DNA of 64,000 nt, taken from Chara braunii. Lineage: Eukaryota > Streptophyta > Charophyceae > Charales > Characeae. The notes under the pieces were generated by a model. That model searched no databases and had not been told where the DNA came from. It worked only from the letters and a program-made list of their open reading frames with translations. Of the stretch, positions 52,061 through 62,765 are shown one piece after another. Numbering within the stretch: the first letter of the stretch is position 1; each line of letters opens with the position of its first letter. The position numbers were made by a program, and so were the translations under genes. The stretch spans positions 823,538 through 887,537 of the forward strand of contig BFEA01000061.1 of assembly GCA_003427395.1 (NCBI GenBank). The letters are read 5' to 3'.

Positions 52061-53577
52061 ATGTTGTGGCGGACCCGCCGGGATGGTGGTCCGTCAGGAT
52101 GAGGACGAAGGGTGGAGGGTGGAGGAGATGGAAATGAAGTTCGAAGGGACACCGCAGTTCCGACGTGAACTCGACACATACGTACTCCAAAATGTGCAGA
52201 ATGAAGAATGGAATGAAAACAGACTGCAGCTGGGGTATACCGCCAGCGGGCTGACTGGACTATACTTGATTAACTTAGTACTAACAGTGGTAACGGGCAG
52301 AACTGGACTCCAGTGGACTGAAATAGCACACGGCCTATGGGGCCAGGTCACGGCCTGGTCCCACAGGCCAAATAGGCAAATAGTCTGATAGGCCCTGACT
52401 ATAGGTCAGGGCAGATAGAGGTCTATTGCGTGATCCTCAGACTTGTAGTGGATCACAACAACCATAAACACGCTATCCGCAAAAGGAGCGGAACTCTGTA
52501 ATAAAGAAAGGTGAGAAATCTAAGATGCGGAGCAAGCTTCATGCGGAGTCCATGCGATGCAGCCTAAGCTACACAATGTCCAATGAAAAACAAATATATG
52601 GTATACACATCCTAACCAACAACAAAAAATGAAATGTAGCAAGATACAATCCTAAAGTCATGGAGGCATGTGTTTCTGAGTCAATGCTGAAACGAAAAGG
52701 GAACAATATATCACAAGTAATGTCATGTCGCTGAACCACTAGAAGTGGGATCCACTAGAAGTGGGATGGTCTCAGAGAGGGTGAATGCAGCCTAAGAATA
52801 AAAACTCCTAAGGGCAGTTACATGCGAGGTGGGGTAGGTCATCAAGCTGAGGGTGATGAAGTCGTAGCGATGCAAAACCAATGACCCTAACTGATAGACC
52901 ATCAAGGCGGGGAATGCTCGATGAAAGGGTGACACCATGCAGGGTCGACCATGAAAGGGGAGCCTGAAATAGGGTGGACATATGCCTAAGTGAAGGCATG
53001 CAATGATCGACGCTAGGGTGATGAGGGATGCAAAGGGTGAGGGAAACATGCACACAACTCACGGACAAGGGGAGGGAGCTAAATTTGGGAGCACAAAAGT
53101 CAAGATAACACTACGGTTTCAATGCCTATGCGATACCAAGGGAGAACCCAACATAGAGAGACCAAGCTGAGTTAGAACCATCATGCAACACATGCAAGGG
53201 GAATTTCAGAGTAGGGTAGTGGCGTAGGGGAGTCACGTCCAAAGTAGTTGAAGTCGCCGAAGTGGTCGATAACGTCGATGAAGTAGGAGTCAAGTCGATG
53301 TCGAAGCAGAGCCGCAAAATGCTAACATCTTGAAGAAGCTGATGATGGAGTACCTGAAGGTGTGAGTCAGTAAAAAGATGGCAGGTAATCAGACTGTTAG
53401 TCGTCGAGACGGCGAGGGCATTGACGAGTGCGTTGTGGACGCACATAGACGTTCGTCTGCTGTTGAAGAACGGCCTAAGAGGGAGCGGGCTCGTCCTCGG
53501 CAATCTCCTCAGTCGGAGGAGGAGGAAGAGGGTCAGTCGACTGAGTAGGAGAAGATGTCTCAACACAACGAGCACGA
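52061..53577. other. Region beyond the chromovirus pol 3' end; LTR not resolved
   Basis: In a chromovirus the 3' LTR should follow pol on the minus strand, that is, within this stretch. I could not define matching TG/CA ends or a polypurine tract, and no second LTR is in the window. The 501-nt frame at 53126-53626 (minus) is Leu/Thr-rich and lies in another frame of the pol tail, so it is not accepted. Confidence 0.35.
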
Positions 53578-54380
53578 TCATATACACGCACCAACATCCT
53601 TGTATGCTCCATCGAAGGGCTCCCAAGTAGCTTTATCATCAGGATAGCTCTTCCAATGCACAAGGTACTCGATGGGTGGAGGGGTATCGTCGGTAACTCG
53701 GCGAGATACGATGTCGGAAACAACGAACTCCTCGTGATCGTTCACCATGATAGGTTGAGGGCGCTCATAAGGACGTCTGATGAAGTGCTCAGACAGTCTG
53801 CAATAAGGACGCAATAATGAGACGTGGTAAATATTATGTACTCGAGCTTGTCGAAGGTAATCAGGTAGCTTCATATGAAAGTTGACCGGACTAGCGACAA
53901 TATCATAATCGACGGCCTGAGGGATGCGGCATGGACCGTAGAAGCGACGCCTGAATTTGCGAAGCGTATCCGCTTCCAGCTGCAAGTGGCGTTTATCGAC
54001 GAGCACATCGTCACCGACTTTGAATGAATGATCCATTCATGATCGGTTCCCTCGTTCGACCATGCGAGTATGGGAGTCAGCTAGACTCTAGTGTGCGCTT
54101 CATAATCATTGTCATGTGGGCGATTCAGTCATCAATTGCAAGACAACGAGTATCTAGGCGCAACCGCGCCGGTCGTAGGAAGTTTGCAGGTACGCGAGGG
54201 TGGTAGCCAAGGTCGCAATAGAATGACGACATCCCTGTGGTTGGCGAAACAACGTGGTTGTACACAATCTCCCCATGAGCTAAGTGTAAGTCTCACTGCT
54301 GGTCACCCCTAATAAACTTTCAGAGGATATTACCGAGAGTTTTATTACTGACCTCAGTCTGACCATCCGTCTGTTGTGTA
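53578..54380 (-). pseudogene. Ty3/gypsy chromovirus: integrase C-terminus and chromodomain
   Basis: The minus strand begins near 54380 with TTDGQTE, the end of the integrase core, then (in broken frames) MSSFYCDLGYHPR. An intact stretch from 54036 has FKVGDDVLVDKRHLQL, a GPY-type FRRRFYGPCRI, HNIYHVSLLRPY, and a chromodomain-like EFVVSDIVSRRV...IEYLVHWKSYPDDKATWEPF. The aromatic residues of a chromodomain (Tyr, Trp, Trp) are present. Stops and frameshifts lie upstream. Gag, protease, RT and RNase H are absent; the element is cut at about 54380. Confidence 0.9.
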
Positions 54381-54708
54381 TCTTTTTAATGGAGAATGGG
54401 CGGAATTCAACGCCCGAACACCCGTTTGACGGGTCCCTGGACCCCCGTTAAACCGCGTTAAACGCAAAAACGAGGGTGTCGCGTCGAATTCCGAAAAACA
54501 GAATTCGCGCGTTGGGCCTCTGACACGTGTACCTACGTACCCAAACACTCAAACCGGAAAAAAAAATAAAAAAATTACGACCCTCCCATAACCCCCCCCC
54601 CACACCCTTCATGGCCCCAAAAACCACGCTTAAACCCCAAACACCCTCCGTCCCCTCAACCTACACATTTTAAACAACACCCCCAACCCCCACTACCCCT
54701 CACACCCA
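54381..54708. other. Unassigned C-rich stretch before the gap
   Basis: C-runs and ACCCC-type low complexity increase toward the gap. Sequence quality may be poor here. No gene seen. Confidence 0.4.
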
Positions 54709-54951
54709 NNNNNNNNNNNNNNNNNNNNNNNNNNNNNNNNNNNNNNNNNNNNNNNNNNNNNNNNNNNNNNNNNNNNNNNNNNNNNNNNNNNNNNNNNNNN
54801 NNNNNNNNNNNNNNNNNNNNNNNNNNNNNNNNNNNNNNNNNNNNNNNNNNNNNNNNNNNNNNNNNNNNNNNNNNNNNNNNNNNNNNNNNNNNNNNNNNNN
54901 NNNNNNNNNNNNNNNNNNNNNNNNNNNNNNNNNNNNNNNNNNNNNNNNNNN
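54709..54951. other. Assembly gap (243 N)
   Basis: Undetermined bases. Any frame drawn across it is meaningless, and adjacency of the two sides depends on scaffolding. Confidence 1.
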
Positions 54952-55590
54952 CTCCCCTTACCACTAAATACCCCCCGAAATATCAGTTAGTATTTCAATC
55001 AATGCAAATAGATTCTGAATCAACAATTAACACAGAAACAAAAAGAAAACAACCACCCAACTCTTCAAGCAAAAACCAAATTAAAAGGAACAAACGCAAG
55101 AAATAGAATTGAAAATGTGAACAACAATTAAAGATATAAAATCACAGACCTGACAAAAATGGGCACGAAACGTCACGCACACGACGTGCATCACTTGTAA
55201 ATGAAAATGTACATGGAAAATGTAACGTACATGAAAAGTTGTGAACGACGCAAAGTACCTGTCACTGAAATCACACATGAAAAATGTAACATAATACAAT
55301 GTATCCTACTGCTAAGGCACTGGTACCACATGTCGACAAAAATACAAGAAAAAGTAGTCTACAAGTTGTGTCGTAGCTGCCGAGATACTGTACTCAGTCT
55401 GCTGCAACCAACGTTCCTCTACGAACATCCTACTGGTATCAAAATCATACACACCAAAAACGAAGGAAACAACAACTACAACATGCACACTACCACTGAG
55501 TGCCTAACAATACGAAGACAAGACGACACGACAAAAAAAAGCAGGACCGCACAACATGATGAAGTACAGTGCGAGAAGGGGAAAAGAGGA
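54952..55590. other. Unassigned stretch
   Basis: AT-rich, with AACA/ACATG-rich phrases and no domain-bearing frame. It probably lies outside the hAT element that begins at about 55.6 kb, or forms its 3' flank. Confidence 0.35.
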
Positions 55591-55605
55591 GTGTTGGCCT
55601 CACGG

Positions 55606-58600
55606 TCAACGACCCTTCTTCCCCTTCCCACTCTGTCTCATCGTACCCCCTCGAGTGTCGGATGTCGACCTCCTCCTCCCTCGTGCGGATGAAGAAGTCT
55701 GCACAGCGGAGCGTCTAGATGCACGTGTCGACGGGGGAGGTGGGGGCCCATCATCGTCATAGTCGTCGTCACCACCGGAACCGCTCTCGCTCTCCTCCTC
55801 ACCCTCCTCCTCGCCCTCATAGTCCTTGTCCTCCTCCCGCACTGCCGCATCCGTCTCAGGATCCTCCTCCTCGATGGTGACAGGGCCTCCTCCCTTCCTC
55901 AACACAACAACCCTTGCACAAGCCTCTGCGACCGTCTGCTCACAGCGGGATCCAGGAGGCATCCCCAACCCCTCCGCTCCCGAAATTTCTCCAAGCGCAG
56001 CGCCTCCCTCTGCAGCCACAGGGCGTGGACGAGGAGGCACTCCACGCTTGCATGGAGTCTGCTCATGCACGGCACGCGTCGCTGCTCTCAGAGCGTACTC
56101 CAAGGTCTCGATGGACACTCCTCTACCGCGACCTCGTTGAGGCTCACAACCTGATGTTGGTACCTCCCTCGCTGTGGTCGTCCTGGTGCCGCGGGGTCCC
56201 AAGGCTGGCTGAAGGCGTGCAGTGTGCTCCGTGACATGGCGGGTGGAATCCAAATCTATGTCTGTCCTCCCGAATAATGTTGTGTCACACACGTCTGTTG
56301 AACTGCTGTCGTGTCACGAATCCTCGATCTCCCAGGCGTCTGTGGGGATCGAGAGCCTTTACCTGTGGGCGACGATGATGGATCACCTACAGGTGGTCTA
56401 GGAGGAGGGGGTGGCATATCTCCTTGATGTGGCGCTGTCTCCTGTACGCCACCTGAAACCCCTGGAACATCTCCCACAGTACGTCCTCCAGTGGAGGTAG
56501 ACCCAGACCACACGGGCGACGCAGGACCCCATGGAACCGAAGGGATCGCCTGCCATGCTGGATGCTCGAGCCTCTGATCGAAGATCCGCCGGTCCAATCG
56601 AGTAACATCGCACACAACATCTCTCGCCAACTCCTCTGCATCCAAAGGACGACAGACCTCCTGCGGAGCAAAGTGACTAGGAGGACGTGGAGGCACCACC
56701 ACCGGCTCGGACCCCATATCCGTGATAACGGGCGGTGGCACACCATGCACTGCCACCTGAACCGGCTGCGACTGTCGGCCCTTAGCCAAGTGCAGGCCCG
56801 AGAACGGAATGATTGGACCCGTCGCTGTCTCCTGAACCACGGGCCGTGCGTCTGTAGCCTCCTCGTCTTGCCGCTATCCTGCCTGCACAGCCTCATCCAC
56901 CGCTTGTGGTCGGCCCTCCACAGGAACATCCACTGCCACTGGCCCACCCTGCATAACCCCATCGTCCGCCTCTGCTGCCACTCCCTCCATAACGTCTTCC
57001 CCAGCCACCACCCCACCCTGCAGACCATCCCCCCCTGTCTCTCGACGCCTGGCCTCCTCCAAGGCCCGTGCGAACGCCTGAGCACGCGGGTTACTCGATT
57101 GCCATAAGTCGAGCCCTCTCTCGCTCTATGATTTCGCATGTTGTATCTGGAGATTCCGCCTGCATCCCCTCTCTCGGGTTCTGCATCCCCATCGCGTCTG
57201 CTGCGTCGTCTCGTGATGGCGCCCGATCCGTCGATGTCGCCCCGCTGCAAGTAGGTGGAGCGCCTGTCGACAAGTCAAAGTCGAAGTGCGTCCCCATCTC
57301 TAACCCCGCCCCCCCTGTGGGAGCAAAAATCCCCAGCTCCATCGCCGCCCCCGGGGTCAAACCCCCCATGACTGGATCGACCTCCTCCGTGATGAAGCGC
57401 CTCACGAGCTGCTCATCGGTGTCCGCACCGTCATGATCCATAGGAACGGCCTCCTGCGGCGCCGCTGCCGCTACCTCCTCCTCAACCGTCGCATATGCTG
57501 GCACCTCCTCCCCCGTTGTCCAGATTGCTGGTGCCTCCTGCGCCGCTGCTGCCACAACCCCCTCCTCCTGCAATACCCTCGAGGAAGGTGATTGTAACCT
57601 CAATTGTCGAACCACTGTCGATCTCTGGAGAAGCCCGTGAGGAGGCAAGGAGGATGCGAACTCCTCCGTCTCCGCCTGTGTAGTGGCCGGCTGAAGAGGC
57701 GAGATGGGGGTGGGCGGTGCACGACTCGGCGCAAGAGGTGGCTGAATGGCCGACTCTCACCCCGCAGGAGTAGGAGTCGGCCTCGCCGCCTCTGTGCGGC
57801 TCGTGTCGGCATGAGAGGTCCCGCCTCTGTCAGCACGCACATCACCCGTAGAAGCCACCTCCCCGAAAGGGCCCCATAAATCCTCGTCCCCCACCTGCAT
57901 CTCCCTCTCTGCCCGGTCAGCTGCCCGTCGTGCTGTGTATGTCCTCACCTCGGCGTCATTGACGTCCCCAGGGACGATCTTGTTGGGGATGGGCAGCGCA
58001 GGGTCATCTACTCCCCCGAGTGTAGGCTCCTCATCCGAGTCATCGTCCCTGGGGTACAAACGGAAAATGCAAGCACGTCTCTCGAAAACGGCATCAGCGG
58101 ATGGCGGTGCGGAAGAACTGATGGGATCGCGCGTAATATTAAGCGCAACCTGCTCTGCAATCTCCTCCGCGGTCATCTCGTGGCGCGTGCCCATGCGCAC
58201 CGGCTCAACCTCCAGTCCTGCCACGCAGTCCAACATCCCCTTGTCACGCGGCCATGGCAACACGTAACCTCATCCTGCCGGCCGATACTCTGTCAACCGC
58301 ACATTTGCAGTGATCTTAACGAGCTGCATGACATTCTCAAAGGCCAACCTAATGCGCTTCTTCATGTGGATGCCCTCGTGGACTGCCCAGTTCCTCTCCG
58401 CTGGAGAAGCAGCGGTGCGCTCTTCGTGTGTGGTCTTGCACAACTTAGGGGCGCCAGCCCCGTACTGGGACCACCAAGACGAGCACTCGATCGTCTCGGC
58501 ATCACCGCTACACGCGCGCCCACGAGCACGCCCCTCCATCCCGCCCCAATCACCAAACCTTCCCTGCTGCATGTGGAAGCCCTCGAACTGCCGGCAGGCA

Positions 58601-60577
58601 AGGAGGTACTCCGCACCCTCCAACTCGAAACCCGTCTATGTTAGAATGTACCTCTTGGCTTGCCTCACAAGCCAACCATGGTACTCCTGCACCTCGCCGG
58701 AAAAATATCGAACATGTTGCCTGCGGGGGTTCAGTAAGAACCCAGCGCAGTGGGCCGGCTCTAACATGTGCTGCGTGCGTGCCTGCACACGCCTGATGAT
58801 CCGGTCTACGATCGAGGACCCCAAAGGAGCGCATGCCTCCGAGTCCTTCACCCACTGCACAAGATCCTGTGCCCACTCGAGCATGAGTGACATGAACTGC
58901 CCTCCACGATCCATCCGCTGGAGCAACTGCATCACGGGCTCCATGATATGGACAATGGTGGCCACCCTTTGCCACCAAGGATCCCATCTGATCTATCGGC
59001 ACACCCAACGCGCCATGTAGCAAACATCGGCAGACCACGGGATGGAGGCAAAAGCCCGTGCGTCATCCCCTCGCATCATGTCCTGCAAAGTGTCCTGCAG
59101 AGCCATGAGCTTCTCCAACATGGAGTACACAGACGCAAACGGTTACCGCGTCTCGCATGAAAGAACAAGACCGAGGTTGGGGCTGCGCTTCCTAAAAAAA
59201 TGAAGGGCCGCCTGGTGGGTTTTGAAAAACACCACCAGCACACAAGCGTGTGTGATAGTATCAACAAACGCGTCGCAACACTTCCCCATGTCTGACAACA
59301 ATTTGTTGCAGACATAGACTGAGCATGGGAGCCAAGTGATCCTCTCAATGCTGCAGGCATGATCTCCGAGGTCAGAGCCCTGGCAACCCCAACGTACGCT
59401 GACGCGGAGTCAGTGAATATCACATTGACCCGCTGCGGCCCGCCGAACCTAACTCATGGAAAATGGTGACCCATCTCCGAAGGACGCGCTCAACATCGTC
59501 CGACTCCCCCTCTCGATTGATCGTCGTGTACATGACGACCCCTCGAGGCCCTGCGGCAAGGAAATTAACGATCGGTCTCCCGTCTTGTGATTTCCTCCCG
59601 TCTAAGAGGATGGTGGCGCCAGTCACCCAAAATGGCTACCTCACCTCCTCCAACTCCTCGGCCAACTCGGCACGGTGCCTGTCCACTGCCTGCATGCTCG
59701 CAATCTCGCTGTGGTTAGGGAGCACAACGCGCGGCGAACTGCCAGGCTGCTGAAGAAACACCTGTTGATATGCCCTCCATGCCTCATTGCGAAAAACATT
59801 GAAGGAAACCCCACTGGAATAAAGCTAGCGAAGGAAGACCTTGTGGCGAGCAACCCACTCCGAGTCGCCACCGCACACCTCATCCACCTTCTGCTGTCTA
59901 AGCCTCTTTCCAGCTTGGGTGGTAGCTGGAACAGCTTCCCCTTCCTTCCTCTTGGAAGAACCCTCCCCCGTCGGATCCTGCGCAGGAGGCCGTTGCCCCT
60001 TGCCCCCTCACCGCTGCCAGTCCACGATCCTCTCCCCCGTCAATAGTTCAAACTCGGGCTGATCCTCGTGTCCCGGGAATCCCTCCCGGGATTTGCCACG
60101 TGCCTCGCGATCGTCGATGATCACGTCCCCCTCGATGCCACCGCTTCTACCCCCCAATGGCTGGTCGGGCTCACCATGCCCAATCTCTCCCCCCCCCTCC
60201 ACCTCCCTCGGCCGCTGCACCGCCTCTCCTCCCGTCGCTGCACTGGCCCGGGGCACATCAACTCCATGCTCCGCTGCAAACCTGGAAATCCTCTCCATTT
60301 GCTCGACTTCAAACTTCAGTTAAGTCTGTTTTTCAATCTCGTACAAGGTCTCATCAGTGACGGCCTTGCAGTAATTGGTCTGCATGAAGTGCCTAGTTGC
60401 CTGGAATAGAGTCCCCTGGAATACTTCGTTGCAAAATGTGCAACGCAGCATCATCACCCCCTTGTTGTCGACCTTCTGGCCGACGACAACGTACCGATAC
60501 ATAGGGGACCCTCCCCTGAACGTGTCCTGCACATCCTGAGAAGCGGGCTCATGCTCGCGCCGCTGTGCCCTCCCCAT
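55606..60577 (-). pseudogene. hAT-superfamily transposase (BED finger, DUF659, dimerisation) with long C-terminal tail
   Basis: ATG at 60577. Order on the minus strand: BED-type finger (CTFCNEVFQGTLFQATRHF...C); a basic linker; the DUF659/RNase H-like core with GATILLDGRKSQDG (first catalytic Asp), NFLAAGPRGVVMYTTINREG and IFTDSASAYVG (second Asp); LLNPRRQHVRYF; and the hAT dimerisation motif SSWWSQYGAGAPKLCKTT...AERNWAVHEGIHMKKRIRLA. A tail of roughly 850-900 residues follows in several frames, Pro/Ala/Glu-rich, with an acidic run (EEEGEEESESGSGGDDDYDD) and a basic end (RQSGKGKKGR). At least four stops look like single substitutions (near 60317, 60005, 59826 and 59641), plus frameshifts. Dead copy; TIRs not located. 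Confidence 0.88.
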
Positions 60578-60768
60578 CGCGAGTGTCCCGTTCGCCGCTC
60601 TGAACCTTCGACCCGAAGTCCTGTCGACCCTTCGAAATCAACCCGAGAAACCCTCCGAACACAACCTCCCCCGGCCCCGGCGCCCTTGCCTGCCCCTTCG
60701 CCCGCCCCCGCCCCTTCGCCCGCCCGTTCGCCGCTTTGAACCTTCGCGCCGCTGTGCCCTCCCCATCT
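60556..60768. repeat. Short direct repeats around the hAT start codon
   Basis: CGCCGCTGTGCCCTCCCCAT occurs at about 60559-60578 (covering the start codon) and again at about 60749-60768. CCCGTTCGCCGCT(C/T)TGAACCTTCG occurs near 60588 and 60722. This suggests a local duplication of the transposase 5' region. The segment between is C-rich (CGCCCGCCCCCGCCCCTTCG). Confidence 0.65.
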
Positions 60769-62505
60769 ATATGCAGTCTCTATCGCCCTCGTCTCTTACT
60801 ATTTATTCTGTCACTTATCTCTCGTTATCCCGCTTCCGTTTGCAACATACACTACATATGCTCTCCGTCTCACTCCGTCAATCAACTCTTTTGTACTCAC
60901 TTCAAATGTCACTGTCGCCGCTCTACAGTCTTCTTATCTCAAATTAGGATGAACGTGGCCATATCAGGGTCGATTGCGATGATGTAGAGATGGGAAACAT
61001 TGACTCTCTCACACTTCCTCACTCTCTTTCTTCATCTCTCTTCTCTCTTGCTAACTCACTCTCCCTCGCATTAGTGCATTCTTTATCAGCCTCTCACTCT
61101 CTTTCTCACTGCTTACACTATGACATTTTGCAATCACACAGTGACACACGCATTCCGTCTCTCATAAATGAGATGCGTGTTGTCTCTTCTTTCCCGACAA
61201 CACCCAAGTCCAGTTTAGTCACAGCTCCCTAGTGCCCTCGAACAGTCACCAGGATGACCAATGAGTTCTGCTAACTTCTGCTCTGCTATCTAGTGGCCGT
61301 GGACTTTTGGTACGTACGACACACACTTTCCCTCACTCTATCCTCTCTTTCTCTAATTTTTTCACGCCCTTGCTGTTTCCCTCACCCATGCGCTCTTCTC
61401 TCTCTCATGAACATACACACTTTCTCTTTCTTACTCCCTCTTTTTTCTCTCTCTCAATGCTTCCCCATTCACTCACCTCTTGCTCGTTGGTCACTGCCCA
61501 CGGGAGCAGCGCTGACTCCATCCAGAGCTTTCACACGAAAGGGTACAAACGATGCTAGTTGTGTACGCTGCAGACTCTTCGTCCGTTGTCCCGTCCCCAA
61601 CAAACGTTTGGTCCCTGGTTCCCTCCATGCCCCACCATAGCCAATGTTGTAGCGTCGCCTGCTTGAGTGCTGAAGATCGTTGGCACAAACAGTCATAGAC
61701 GAGAATAGTTGTGTTTCGTACCTCTGGTCTAACCTCCTGTTGCAGGCGGACACTTGGTATGATTCCCTGTTTTGTCTCCCCATTCTGAATCCCTTGAGTC
61801 TCACTGGTCTTGATCTATATTCACACGAGCGGCCTCTAGCACAGATACCAGTGAATCGTCCAGCCCCGAGTTACTAGCACCAAGCTTGAAATGGAGCGTA
61901 CCATTGGTATAAGCAGTATCAGGGCCACAGGCCCGGAATATTTCCCACCATCAGCAGCAGATTCGTTGGTGCTTCAAGTTGGGACTGAGGCCCAGTAGTT
62001 CTGGACCAGTGCCCAGAGTGAACTGTACCAGAACCGAACCAGCGACCGTATCGAAAAATAATAGCGTCGAACTGAATTGAACCACACTTGTATCAAATTA
62101 GTGACCATACCAGTCCCTGAGCGGACCTAACTAATCGTCGTAACCGGGCTTAGGCTACCATAACCGCGCTATCGTAACCAGAAACCACTATCGTTGGTCC
62201 AACCGTTGATGTAACCAGAGTCTGTGCCACAGTCGTGCAGGAGTAAATACTGCTCAATGACTGAGTGTCACTGCACTAATTTGGATAAACAAACCTAGTG
62301 CCATTAGAAGGTCCATCGAGTCACAAGAACACACCTATCTCACATAAATAACACCGTTTATGACAGAGCAAAATGGTCACCCCGTTGCTCGCATGCAACA
62401 TCCAAAGCCTCGCTCCTCGCGACACTTAGCAAGTCATGCGAATGCGGTAAATTATAAACATTGCACATTCAATAACTCATGGGTTGTAACAAGGGTAATA
62501 AATAG
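60769..62505. other. Unassigned stretch, CT-rich then mixed
   Basis: 60980-61480 is rich in CTCTC and TCACTC simple sequence. 61860-62240 contains many ACCAG/AACC phrases. No gene, TIR pair or RNA gene recognised. Confidence 0.4.
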
Positions 62506-62513
62506 GTAAAATG

Positions 62514-62757
62514 CTAGGCTACCAGAGTGGCCCGAGGTCACTTGCCCGTCTGGGCAAAAAAAAATAATAAAATAAAAAATTCTAAATTTGGTGAAGAATT
62601 TCGATGTGACCCTGAGGCAAACGTTGTTCAGTTTATTTTTCTACATGACATAGTTTGTTTTCGGATTTTTTTGATTTTTTTTGTTTTTGTTGGGACCCTC
62701 CTTGGTCATTCCACGGGCTCGCCACCTGGGACCCGGGAGGCCCGATTGGTAACCTAG
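62514..62757. mobile_element. hAT-type MITE with perfect 8-bp target duplication
   Basis: GTAAAATG flanks both sides (62506-62513 and 62758-62765). The element starts CTAGGCTACCAGAG and ends ATTGGTAACCTAG, giving inverted ends CTAGG(C/T)TACC, with further weaker pairing through GGCCCGAGGTCAC. The size is 244 bp with no coding capacity. An 8-bp duplication is characteristic of hAT elements. Its AT-rich core (AAGAATTT...GAGGCAAACGTTGTT) resembles 1898-1960. Confidence 0.88.
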
Positions 62758-62765
62758 GTAAAATG

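Noticed and set aside
53126-53626. 166-residue Leu/Thr-rich minus-strand frame
   Set aside because: It lies in a different frame from the chromovirus pol tail and looks like a shadow of low-complexity coding sequence.
54656-54964. Open frame spanning the run of N
   Set aside because: It exists only because undetermined bases contain no stop codons.
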